This document shows, piece after piece, positions 17,788-25,806 of a stretch of DNA of 34,488 bases. Position 1 is the first letter of the stretch, and each line of letters begins with the position of its first letter. The position numbers and the translations under genes were made by a program. Below the pieces are notes generated by a model. It did no database searches, was not told where the DNA came from, and worked only from the letters and a program-made list of their open reading frames with translations. Source of the stretch: Flavobacteriales bacterium. GTDB lineage: Bacteria > Bacteroidota > Bacteroidia > Flavobacteriales_D > CAJJDF01. The DNA is taken from positions 11,899 to 46,386 of the forward strand of contig JAHDBM010000012.1 of the NCBI GenBank assembly GCA_020630395.1, given 5' to 3'.

Positions 17788-18855
17788 TTAGTTGGGATCT
17801 TGAAAATCAGGGTTAGTAATAAAACTTGAATCTGTTAAAGTTAATAAAAACGCTTTTAAATCTGCTTTTTCTCCTGGTGTTAGATTTACACCTCCTTGAG
17901 ATGCAAATTCCATATTTGGACTAATATTAGGAGAACTTCCATGAACTCCTGTGCTATAAAAATCAATAACTTCATCAAGCGTATTAAAGCGGCCATCATG
18001 CATGTATGGTGCTGTAAATACTAAATTACGTAAAGATGGCACTTTAAATTTACCATTATCACTAGATAAACCAGTAACAGCTCCTAATCCAAGATCAGTT
18101 AATGTAGCATCTAACCCATTATTTTGTATGGAATGATCGGTTGTTAAAATTCCTCCATGACAATGAAAACAGTCTCCTCCAGTTAAGCTACTAAATAAAC
18201 TAAATCCATTTGCTTCTTGTGGTGTAAACCCCTCTTCTCTTCTTAATACACGGTCATATTTAGAGTTACCAGAAATTAATGTTCGTTCAAATTGAGCAAT
18301 TGCTTTAACCACTAAAACAGAGTCAATCACATCCGTTCCAAACGCTTTTCTAAACATATCAGGGTAAATTGGATCGCTTTGTAATTTAGAAACTGCATTA
18401 GGCCAATTTTCATGCATTTCAATTTCATCCACAACTGGCAAAAATGCTTGATCTTCTAAAGTAGCTGATCTACCATCCCAAAAAAAGTTAAGTTTCCAAC
18501 CTAAATTCATGATTGGCATGGCTTGCCTGGTTCCTGCAATATTATCAATCCCCACACTAAACCTTGCACTATCTGAAAAACCTAAACTAGGTGCATGACA
18601 AGAGCCACAAGACATGGTATTATTACCTGATAATTTTTTTTCATAAAATAAATGCCTGCCTAATTCAATTCCTTCTATTGTTAGCGGATTATCTTGAGGT
18701 ATCGCCATTTGTGGAAAGCCTTGAGGAATATTAGGTTGAACTATAGTTGGTTCATAAGACTTTTCGGTAGTGGTACATTCTTCTTCCTCAAAATCTTTTT
18801 TCTTACAGTTAACTGCAAGAAAGAACACTAATAATATGGCTAAATATGCTTTCAT
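17788..18855 (-). CDS. Diheme cytochrome of the bCcP/MauG superfamily, MbnH-like (copy 2)
   Basis: 355 residues, lipoprotein (AVNC, lipid Cys 17) with an acidic Lys/Glu/Thr linker in place of the GCTDP linker. Heme motifs CGSCH (83-87) and CFHCH (229-233), and TAPYMHDGR near the C-terminus. The two heme sites have almost the same spacing as in copy 3, and long stretches match it (FERTLISGNSK, RNLVFTAPYMHDGRFNT, LLTLTDSSF). This points to duplication within the operon. The ATG overlaps the TGA of copy 1. Downstream, 87 nt separate it from the start of the second MbnP-like gene. The probable role is oxidation of a tryptophan in one of the MbnP proteins, or peroxide reduction. Confidence 0.85.
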   Translation of the reverse strand: MKAYLAILLVFFLAVNCKKKDFEEEECTTTEKSYEPTIVQPNIPQGFPQMAIPQDNPLTIEGIELGRHLFYEKKLSGNNTMSCGSCHAPSLGFSDSARFSVGIDNIAGTRQAMPIMNLGWKLNFFWDGRSATLEDQAFLPVVDEIEMHENWPNAVSKLQSDPIYPDMFRKAFGTDVIDSVLVVKAIAQFERTLISGNSKYDRVLRREEGFTPQEANGFSLFSSLTGGDCFHCHGGILTTDHSIQNNGLDATLTDLGLGAVTGLSSDNGKFKVPSLRNLVFTAPYMHDGRFNTLDEVIDFYSTGVHGSSPNISPNMEFASQGGVNLTPGEKADLKAFLLTLTDSSFITNPDFQDPN

Positions 18856-19892
18856 TTTATAATTGGAAATTTACTCTCCTCTTTTAAAGTTAATGTTTTG
18901 TTTTCAAGAAATCCATCATCTGTAAGTGTTTTTAAAAATGCTTCTAATGCATTAATTTCTTGTTCAGTTAAATTTAACGGCCTAACACTATTGTTTTTAT
19001 TATCATAATCATAGCCTCCGCTATTAAAAAAAAGGATAACATCTCTAAGTGTTTGTATACTACCATCATGCATATAAGGTGCTGTTACCGCTATATTTCT
19101 TAAAGATGGAACAACAAATTTATTACGATCTTCCTCCTTAAGGGTTATTCTCATTCTACCAGAATCGGTATAATGCTCATATAGTCCTATATTTTCGTAT
19201 TGATAATTAGTAAAATTATATCCCGAATGACATGATGAACAACTGGTTTTATCACCAAAGAACAGCTTCATTCCTTCTTTTTCTTCTTTTGTAAACGCTA
19301 TTTCACCTTTTTTATACTGATCATATTTTGCATTTCCCGAAATAATGGTTCTTTGAAAAGCTCCCAATGCTCTAGTTAACACATAAGTATCTGGGGTTCT
19401 ACCGTAAGCTTTGTTACTCATTTGTATATACCAATCATTTTCTTCCATGCGTTTGACAGCATCCAAGATATTTAAATTCATCTCATTAGAATCTTCAATT
19501 GGCCCCATTGACTGTAATTCGAGTGTAGGAGAACCTCCATCTCTAAAAAAAGCTTTATTGTAGGCTACATTCGTTAATGAAGGGGCATTCCTCTCTCCTA
19601 TTCTTCCATGTACCCCTTTGCTTAAGCTAACTGTATCAGAAAATGCATATTCAGGTAAATGACAAGAAGCACAAGATAATGATCGATCACTTGATAAATT
19701 TTTATCGTAAAATAGATGTTTACCTAATGCTATTCTAGCAGCTGTCAACTCATTACCTTCAGGAAAATTTATTGATGGAAAATGAGCTGGTAATTCTTGA
19801 GAATATTCATCATTTACAACCTCAATATCATTACAATACAATAAAGTCATTGCTAATAAAAAAATTAAAAAATATGACAATGACTTTACCAA
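18852..19892 (-). CDS. Diheme cytochrome of the bCcP/MauG superfamily, MbnH-like (copy 1, divergent)
   Basis: 346 residues from a TTG at 19892. The frame is closed upstream by the TAA of the MbnP-like gene at 19899-19901, and no ATG occurs before residue 15, so TTG is forced and translational coupling is likely. The N-terminus is hydrophobic with a poor lipobox (LLYC, Cys 20). Heme motifs are CASCH (74-78) and CSSCH (218-222), with TAPYMHDGS near the C-terminus. The second heme motif and the surrounding sequence differ from copies 2 and 3, so this is an older paralogue. Its position right after MbnP copy 1 makes that protein its most likely partner. Confidence 0.83.
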   Translation of the reverse strand: MVKSLSYFLIFLLAMTLLYCNDIEVVNDEYSQELPAHFPSINFPEGNELTAARIALGKHLFYDKNLSSDRSLSCASCHLPEYAFSDTVSLSKGVHGRIGERNAPSLTNVAYNKAFFRDGGSPTLELQSMGPIEDSNEMNLNILDAVKRMEENDWYIQMSNKAYGRTPDTYVLTRALGAFQRTIISGNAKYDQYKKGEIAFTKEEKEGMKLFFGDKTSCSSCHSGYNFTNYQYENIGLYEHYTDSGRMRITLKEEDRNKFVVPSLRNIAVTAPYMHDGSIQTLRDVILFFNSGGYDYDNKNNSVRPLNLTEQEINALEAFLKTLTDDGFLENKTLTLKEESKFPIIK

Positions 19893-19898
19893 GTATAA

Positions 19899-20666
19899 TT
19901 AGGGTAATGTTATTACTGACGTAGAATTATTTGCTACTTTAGTTGCTAAAGGCATATTATTCATGGTATGTGTAGAATTTTCTACTTTAAGGTCTACACC
20001 CGTCATAAATTTACCTAAATCCACTGATAAATTAATCGTATTTGCTTGATCCTTAACAATATCTGAGTGAAGTGTACCTTGTACTGCCCTTCTTAACTCA
20101 TCTGCTCCAATATGAAGGTTTAAATTTTGATCAAATACAGCATCATCATTTGTATCAATCATTCCTTCAAGTTTGTAAAATATATATCCATTAGACCATG
20201 ACCAATGCATAGTAGGCGACTGTGGATATAACGGACTTGATAATGGATAAGTATTAGGGTCGGAATGATTTGTTGTAGAATCCATCCCCATGTTAAACGC
20301 TAATGTATGATGATGACCTGCTGCAAGCAATCCTAAATTATAAGAACTATTATCAGGATCTAACAACACAAATCTTTCCTCAGCATAAGAAGCGTTATTA
20401 TCATGATCTAAAAAGCGAATATTTCCCATGTAAATTCTTACTAAGCTAAACTTATAATCATTCCCGAAATCATCTTCATATACATCTCCATAATTAAAAG
20501 CTGTCCCGTTAACATTAAAATTTGCATTTAACACAACCGTTCCTTGACCATCCGAAGGACCATGATGATGATCATGCCCATCATCTTCGGCTTTATTTTT
20601 TTTACAACTTAACATGAGCATTGCTACTACAGCTGTTGCCAATCCTATTTTTGTTATGTTTTTCAT
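19899..20666 (-). CDS. MbnP-like copper-binding lipoprotein with His-rich N-terminus (copy 1)
   Basis: 255 residues. Lipobox MLMLSC (lipid Cys 21), then a charged linker with a His cluster (HDHHHG, 31-36), then the MbnP domain (TVVLNANFNVNGTAFNYGDVYED, FSLVRIYMGNIRF). The WxW motif is W155-S-W157 in PTMHWSWSNGYIFYKLEG, the most recognisable MbnP signature, and a second His run (AGHHHTLAF, from about 116) lies before it. Known biology: the first Trp of WxW becomes kynurenine through MbnH and Cu(I) binding depends on it. The following gene is a diheme MauG-type enzyme starting 6 nt later. The extra histidines suggest metal capture before transfer; that is inference. Confidence 0.87.
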   Translation of the reverse strand: MKNITKIGLATAVVAMLMLSCKKNKAEDDGHDHHHGPSDGQGTVVLNANFNVNGTAFNYGDVYEDDFGNDYKFSLVRIYMGNIRFLDHDNNASYAEERFVLLDPDNSSYNLGLLAAGHHHTLAFNMGMDSTTNHSDPNTYPLSSPLYPQSPTMHWSWSNGYIFYKLEGMIDTNDDAVFDQNLNLHIGADELRRAVQGTLHSDIVKDQANTINLSVDLGKFMTGVDLKVENSTHTMNNMPLATKVANNSTSVITLP

Positions 20667-20690
20667 TATATATTCTTTTAAAAACTATTA

Positions 20691-21650
20691 TTAATTTAAA
20701 TACACCATTAGTCCAAATTGAACTCTATTAATGGTTGGAAGCTGTGTGCTTCCGTTCATACTATTTTGTATTGCCTTTTGGTATTGTATATCTAGTCTTA
20801 CTTTGCTTACATATACATTAAGTCCTACTGTAGCAAACGTTACATTTCCACCTGATTGTATAATAACAGTAGAGATATCTTGTTCTCTAATGTAATCTTG
20901 ATTTGCATATTCATAATACAAACCAGTGTAGGGCATAATATTAATATCAGTCGTTACAGACTGCATATAAAATAAATTAGCACTATGATTCCAAGAGTTT
21001 CCGTATCGGTAACCTTGTTTATTAAAGCTATTTATTTTCATATTCATATTTTGCATTAATCCTATTGATTTATATCTAATCAAGTGATCTATTGTAAACA
21101 ATGCATCAACTGAACCTGTTCCTGGTTGTAAATCTAAATCAACCAAGCTATCATTATAATATACGTTTGATTTTCCAAATGGAAGCTTAACTCCTCCTCC
21201 AACCGACAATCTTTGTGAAAATTTAACATTTGGAGAGGTTACTTTAGAATTAAAAGCTTGATACATCCCAATTAACATTGGATCTCCTATTTCGGTTAAA
21301 TCTGTCATGATTTCTTGATCGTATACTTGGATATTATTTACAACTGGTAAACTTCCAATTAAACTCCATTTTTTAGAAAAATTATATACTCCTCTTATAT
21401 CTAATAAGGCAAACGTTTCTTTAACTTTTTTCCCATAATGATAAGTTTGATTAGCTCCCTGTCCTGTATGTCTACTATATGTTTGAACTTTACCAAAGAC
21501 GTTATATTCTCCTTGTGTAAGCCTAATTCTATTCGATATTGAAAATATGTTTTTATTATCTTCCGGAATTAAACTTACATTCATGTTGCATATATCACAT
21601 GCATACGTTTGTGCACACAATAACAACATGAATAACATCATTTTATTCAT
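20691..21650 (-). CDS. Outer-membrane beta-barrel protein in the MbnP/MbnH-like operon
   Basis: 319 residues from the ATG at 21650, where the signal peptide MNKMMLFMLLLCAQTYA begins; an upstream ATG at 21683 would add 11 polar residues. The predicted mature N-terminus is CDICNM, a CxxC pair directly after cleavage that could bind metal. The rest is alternating beta strands (SNRIRLTQGEYNVFGKVQTY, WSLIGSLPVVNN, FSQRLSVGGGVKLPFG) ending in VQFGLMVYLN, as expected for an outer-membrane barrel. It is 24 nt upstream of MbnP copy 1. It may carry copper or a copper complex across the outer membrane, or support the lipoproteins. It lacks a TonB plug, so it is not a TonB-dependent receptor. Confidence 0.7.
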   Translation of the reverse strand: MNKMMLFMLLLCAQTYACDICNMNVSLIPEDNKNIFSISNRIRLTQGEYNVFGKVQTYSRHTGQGANQTYHYGKKVKETFALLDIRGVYNFSKKWSLIGSLPVVNNIQVYDQEIMTDLTEIGDPMLIGMYQAFNSKVTSPNVKFSQRLSVGGGVKLPFGKSNVYYNDSLVDLDLQPGTGSVDALFTIDHLIRYKSIGLMQNMNMKINSFNKQGYRYGNSWNHSANLFYMQSVTTDINIMPYTGLYYEYANQDYIREQDISTVIIQSGGNVTFATVGLNVYVSKVRLDIQYQKAIQNSMNGSTQLPTINRVQFGLMVYLN

Positions 21651-21705
21651 CCTATTTATTAAACAATTAATATTTGATAACATACTCTCTTAGTAGAGTA
21701 TGAAG

Positions 21706-22104
21706 TTACATTAACTTGATTGTTTTTGGAGGATCTAACAAACTAAGGGTATGTCCCGACATGGGAAATGGATTATTTAACACCAAAGCCATAAGTTGTT
21801 TACGATTAAGAACAGTTGGAACTAATGTAGCAACATTTACATTAAATAAATTCGTTATGTGTGATTCTTCAGATGTAAAGTCATTAGATGAAGTACCTTT
21901 TTTTTTAACTACTTTTTCTAATTCCTTTTTTAAATGACAATTACCTTGACATGTGTTAACTTCTTTTTCCTTTTGTACACATAACGTTTTAGCGATAACT
22001 GATTGATTATACTTAAAATGAAAAAAAGTAACAGACGCAAAAAACATATTAACTAGAAAAACTCCTAGAACAACAAATACAGCTATGGTTTGTCTTGTTT
22101 TCAC
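21706..22104 (-). CDS. Cys-rich single-pass membrane protein with CxGxCH motif, unknown
   Basis: About 132 residues. There is no ATG at the 5' end: the options are TTG at 22113 and GTG at 22104, and I prefer GTG because it begins KTRQTIAVFVVLGVFLVNMFF, a transmembrane helix. Beyond the helix a short segment carries TLCVQKEKEVNTCQGNCHLKKEL, with three Cys and a His, then a Ser/Asn-rich tail ending in LLDPPKTIKLM. Small Bacteroidota proteins with this CxGxCHLxK motif and a Pro-Pro tail are known to me as uncharacterised neighbours of metal genes, and the motif suggests a Cu or heme site outside the inner membrane. The start lies about 10 nt after the subtilase stop, and the barrel gene follows. 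Confidence 0.65.
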   Translation of the reverse strand: MKTRQTIAVFVVLGVFLVNMFFASVTFFHFKYNQSVIAKTLCVQKEKEVNTCQGNCHLKKELEKVVKKKGTSSNDFTSEESHITNLFNVNVATLVPTVLNRKQLMALVLNNPFPMSGHTLSLLDPPKTIKLM

Positions 22105-22114
22105 GTTAAGCAAG

Positions 22115-23785
22115 TTAATTAATCATAAATTTAGTTACTTTTCTTCTGCCATTATCCAACTTAAGATCTAAATAATAACACCCTTTTGTTAAGTCATTAT
22201 TAAATAAATATTTACCATTACGTTCAACACTAATCTCCTCTTGGTATATCATTTTACCTATATTATCGAAAATATTAAGTGATCCGCTACCAACAGTGTT
22301 GTTTAGAAACTCAATTGTAAACTGTCCATTAGAAGGATTAGGATATAATTTAAACGTATTTCGATCGGTATATATATCTTCTTCTAAATCTGTAAGACTA
22401 CACAAACCATAGGTAATCATATCAAAAGCACTATTGTATAAATTAAGTCTTCTTCCTGATACAGTAATGGCATTTAGTGCTCCTAATGGGTCACCTTTTG
22501 TTACAATGGCCTCTTTAACTAAAAGAGCTACGCTATCTGGTTCATTGTAATAAATCTGCATAAAGTTTGAACAAGCAACTGCATAAATAAAAGCAACAGC
22601 ACCTGCAACATGAGGTGTTGCTTGAGAAGTTCCTGTTTGCGTACCATAACCTCCACTAGAAGTGGTAGAATAAATTCCTGATCCAGGAGCTCCCATATCT
22701 ATATGTGTAACTCCATAACCTGAGCTATTTTTAGTATCGGCTCCAGTTGTGTTAGTAACCGCTATAACATAGGGACTTGAACAAGTAGTTGGTATGTCTC
22801 CAACAACATCAACATTAACATTATTATTAGCTGTAGCAGCTACATTTAAAATACCCCTTGATCCCAGTGTATCATAAAAAGCACACCACAGAGGATAACT
22901 GGCTGGATCCCCATTATCAACACCAAAAGAAGAGTTTGTAGCGACAACAAAAGCTCCTTTAGCTCCATTTGTACTGTCATATAAATCTCTCATGGTTAAT
23001 ACATAATCATAAGATTCAATAACAGTAGATTCTATTCCAGATGATCCTTGAACTGGCAAAATACTTACACCTCCTAAAACCCCCGTAACTCCTTCATTAT
23101 TGTTTCCTTTTGCCCCAATAATTCCAGAAACATGTGTTCCATGGTTAGCTTGGTATATCAGATTAGAATCCCAATAAAAATTCCAACCTTGAACATCATC
23201 TATAAAACCGTTTCCATCATTATCAATGCTATCATTAGGGATTTCTTGATTATTAACAAAGAAATTTAAGTCTTGATGATTTAAATCAAAACCATCATCA
23301 ATAACGGCAACTACAATTTTGTCTCCGTAATATGTAGTATCTTCTAAGGAGTCGCTTGGATGAAAATCCCATGCTTTACAAGCATCAATATCAGCTCCAA
23401 CAGTACCTCCTGTTTGTCCGGTATTGTTCATACTCCATTGCCTTAATGCAAAGTCGGTATCATTAGGACACGTATCTCTAGTAAATATATTTGTGTGATT
23501 AAACTGGCTTACTTCGACATATCTGTTATGATCGATAATATTCAAAAACTGTTCAACAGGCATTACATCTTCATTATAGCCTAGTCTCCATATATTCAAT
23601 TTTTTTGATATTAACTTCTTAGCAATTACATGAAGATTAACATTATCCTCTTCAACACTTTGAATTACATTTTTAATCGTGTAATCAGCATATAATTTAA
23701 CTAATACTTCATCTTTTAGGTAGTTATCTTGAGAAAAAACAACAGATCCAATTAAAGAAATAAATATGATTATAGACTTTATCAT
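22115..23785 (-). CDS. T9SS-secreted subtilisin-like serine protease (S8)
   Basis: 556 residues with a signal peptide (SIIIFISLIGSVVFSQ), an N-terminal propeptide-like region, the S8 catalytic domain and a C-terminal T9SS sorting domain (FKLYPNPSNGQFTIEF, NIFDNIGKMIY, LTKGCYYLDLKL). The catalytic triad is D163 (VIDDGFD), H215 (HGTHVSG) and S387 (GTSQATPHVAG), and N284 in VATNSSFG fits the oxyanion position. A DSIDNDGNGFIDDVQGWNF insert (about 186-203) is the usual calcium-loop of Bacteroidota subtilases. The next gene on this strand starts about 10 nt downstream, so the protease may be the first gene of the copper locus; a link in function is not shown. A weak promoter-like TAAAATTG lies upstream. 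Confidence 0.93.
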   Translation of the reverse strand: MIKSIIIFISLIGSVVFSQDNYLKDEVLVKLYADYTIKNVIQSVEEDNVNLHVIAKKLISKKLNIWRLGYNEDVMPVEQFLNIIDHNRYVEVSQFNHTNIFTRDTCPNDTDFALRQWSMNNTGQTGGTVGADIDACKAWDFHPSDSLEDTTYYGDKIVVAVIDDGFDLNHQDLNFFVNNQEIPNDSIDNDGNGFIDDVQGWNFYWDSNLIYQANHGTHVSGIIGAKGNNNEGVTGVLGGVSILPVQGSSGIESTVIESYDYVLTMRDLYDSTNGAKGAFVVATNSSFGVDNGDPASYPLWCAFYDTLGSRGILNVAATANNNVNVDVVGDIPTTCSSPYVIAVTNTTGADTKNSSGYGVTHIDMGAPGSGIYSTTSSGGYGTQTGTSQATPHVAGAVAFIYAVACSNFMQIYYNEPDSVALLVKEAIVTKGDPLGALNAITVSGRRLNLYNSAFDMITYGLCSLTDLEEDIYTDRNTFKLYPNPSNGQFTIEFLNNTVGSGSLNIFDNIGKMIYQEEISVERNGKYLFNNDLTKGCYYLDLKLDNGRRKVTKFMIN

Positions 23786-23847
23786 ACTTTAAAATACAAT
23801 TTTATAATGATATTAACTAGTTATATCAACACCATATTTATACAACT

Positions 23848-24372
23848 CTATATATCAAGATCATCAATATTTTCAAAACTTTCAAATTCAGAATCATCAT
23901 ATTCATCTCCTAAATCGTAGCTAGACTCATCAGGTAATAAAAAATCATCTATTATGTTTTTAGAATCTTCTGATGGTGGAGTTCCGAATGATAGCGCAAC
24001 ATAAGGATATTGTTTAGCCTCATCTAATTCATCAATTTTAATAAGCTCCACAAAAAAACACCACATGTTTAAAAAATCATAAACATAAACCATTTTTTGA
24101 TTTGCCTCTGTAATTAATTTTTTGATAGTCGTTTTATCCATTAAGCGAAAACTACTTCCTTCTCCGCTCATATCCATTAAACCTACTTCATCTCCTTTAT
24201 TCCATTCGTCATCACTTAAATAAAATGACGCCATTTGTCCCCCTTCAAAATCAAAAGCATGAATTATAGCTTCATGAAATGAAGAAAAGCTATCGTTAGC
24301 ATTAACAACTATATCTCTAAAAACATCTACTTCTTCTTCAGCATCTATTAAAACTCTAAATGTATACTGCAT
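23848..24372 (-). CDS. Plasmid pRiA4b ORF-3-like protein
   Basis: 174 residues from the ATG at 24372; the in-frame GTG at 24381 is three codons earlier and less likely. The start MQYTFRVLIDAEEEVDVFRDIVV, followed by SFSSFHEAIIHAFDFEGGQMASFYLSDDEW, matches the pRiA4b ORF-3 family (PF07929). The second half is highly acidic (DDFLLPDESSYDLGDEYDDSEFESFENIDDLDI). There is no signal peptide, so it is cytoplasmic. Function is unknown; family members are common single genes on chromosomes, not only on plasmids. Confidence 0.8.
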   Translation of the reverse strand: MQYTFRVLIDAEEEVDVFRDIVVNANDSFSSFHEAIIHAFDFEGGQMASFYLSDDEWNKGDEVGLMDMSGEGSSFRLMDKTTIKKLITEANQKMVYVYDFLNMWCFFVELIKIDELDEAKQYPYVALSFGTPPSEDSKNIIDDFLLPDESSYDLGDEYDDSEFESFENIDDLDI

Positions 24373-24434
24373 TACACACAATTTTCTTTATTACATATAC
24401 GAGCTAGACTAGTAAAAGTTGGCTCGATACCTTA

Positions 24435-25388
24435 TTAATGTTCTACTATTTTTGATACTTCGTCAATAATATCAAAAGCGGTTTCTGCCATTTTATTGAT
24501 TTTATCATCTAAGCATGGATTAATTTCTACTATCTCAAAACAACATACTTTTTCATTTTTAACGATCGTATTTAATAAATGTTTAGTATCAACTAGGCTT
24601 AACCCATTCTTAACAGGTGTTCCTGTACCTCTTGAAATTTCTTCAGGATCCATACTATCTACATCAAATGAAACATATATGATATCACAATCATCAAGTA
24701 TATTAAAAGTCTCTTCTACAACCTTATCTACTCCTTTTTCTTTAACTTCATCTACTTTAAAGTTTTTAACACCATATTTATCAATAATATAATCTTCTGG
24801 TGCTTCAGTATCTCTAACTCCAATATACACAATGTCATTTGGACTAATATTAGGTTCTTTTCCTCCTATAGCCTTTAATTTTCTCCAATACTCAGCTGTT
24901 TCATCAGATACATCATTAACTTTTTGCTCTAAATTATCCATTTGTGCAGCAATGGCTAATGGCATTCCATGAACATTACCACTTGGGGATGTGTAGGGTG
25001 AATGAAAATCGGCATGAGCATCTACCCAAATTACTCCTAATTTAGAAGTTGGGTAATACTTTTTAATCCCTGCAATAGTTGCTGCAGCTGTACTATGATC
25101 TCCGGATAATAAAAAAGGGAAACTACCTCTTTCTAAACTAGAACAAACCGAACCAGATATTTGTACAAATTCATGTAAAATATGCTCAATTCTAATGGCA
25201 TGTTTTGTTGTATAATCTTGAAATAAATATTCATTAAAATCTCTTACCGTGATAGATGGATATCGAGCAAAAAAATCTGATTTTTTATTTAATGCAGCAA
25301 CTTTTAACGCTCCAACCCCTAAGCCCGCACCTCTGGTTCCGGCACCTAATTCAGATGTAATTTCTAATAATTCAATTACTCTTTTCAT
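24435..25388 (-). CDS. Arginase-family ureohydrolase
   Basis: 317 residues, cytoplasmic, Mn-dependent. The metal ligands are all present: GDHS with H98, DAHADFH (123-129: D123, H125, D127) and SFDVDSMDP with D242 and D244. The pattern GTGTPVKNGLS and the EIVEINPCLDD ending with a helix fit arginase (L-arginine to ornithine and urea) better than agmatinase or formimidoylglutamase. The N-terminal GAGTRGAGLGVGALKVA is typical of Bacteroidota arginases. It overlaps the upstream small membrane protein gene by 17 nt, so it is probably co-transcribed with the genes 25372-27229. Exact substrate (arginine or a related guanidino compound) is inferred. Confidence 0.85.
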   Translation of the reverse strand: MKRVIELLEITSELGAGTRGAGLGVGALKVAALNKKSDFFARYPSITVRDFNEYLFQDYTTKHAIRIEHILHEFVQISGSVCSSLERGSFPFLLSGDHSTAAATIAGIKKYYPTSKLGVIWVDAHADFHSPYTSPSGNVHGMPLAIAAQMDNLEQKVNDVSDETAEYWRKLKAIGGKEPNISPNDIVYIGVRDTEAPEDYIIDKYGVKNFKVDEVKEKGVDKVVEETFNILDDCDIIYVSFDVDSMDPEEISRGTGTPVKNGLSLVDTKHLLNTIVKNEKVCCFEIVEINPCLDDKINKMAETAFDIIDEVSKIVEH

Positions 25389-25803
25389 TTTGTTTAGTTT
25401 TATTAACGTCTTGCTTTAATTGAAGTATTTGAGTTCCTCTAGATTTCACCCACATACCTTTGGTTATTGTTTTTGCTCCTCTATTAAAGTAACTGTATAC
25501 ACCTAATACCATTAAACCTGTAAAAAGAGTTAATAAACTATATCGTATAACGGTATTAGAAACAAGTGGTTTTCTATACTTTCCGTAAGCTAAAAAATTA
25601 CAATGAACTGCTTCTGATCTATAGGATGTTTTTACAGCATAAAGAAATAAATCGCTTCTTCCATATTCGCTTTCATCCAATTTATATGCTATACCCTTTT
25701 CTTCAAGTAATTTGGCGAAATAATCTGCCATATCTCTCTTGGTATAAGTGAAAATCAAATAATTATTTAATGTTGGGTGTTCTTTATAATTAGATAAAAG
25801 CAT
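25372..25803 (-). CDS. Small membrane protein of unknown function
   Basis: 143 residues. The first ~85 residues look like a small soluble domain (YLIFTYTKRDMADYFAKLLEEKGIAYKLDE, like proteins that sense or bind a small ligand), then one transmembrane helix (VIRYSLLTLFTGLMVLGVYSYF), then a basic C-terminal tail (TITKGMWVKSRGTQILQLKQDVNKTKQNEKSN). The stop overlaps the start of the arginase gene by 17 nt and its start is 3 nt after the nitroreductase stop. The tight coupling suggests a role tied to one of these neighbours. No family was recognised. Confidence 0.7.
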   Translation of the reverse strand: MLLSNYKEHPTLNNYLIFTYTKRDMADYFAKLLEEKGIAYKLDESEYGRSDLFLYAVKTSYRSEAVHCNFLAYGKYRKPLVSNTVIRYSLLTLFTGLMVLGVYSYFNRGAKTITKGMWVKSRGTQILQLKQDVNKTKQNEKSN

Positions 25804-25806
25804 AGA

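Noticed and set aside
15699-19892. Reading the three diheme proteins as plain peroxide-detoxifying cytochrome c peroxidases
   Set aside because: Not excluded, but the interleaving with two WxW-bearing MbnP-like proteins makes a modifying role more probable.
24496-24792. Plus-strand frame opposite arginase
   Set aside because: The arginase frame has all metal ligands; the opposite frame has no domain.
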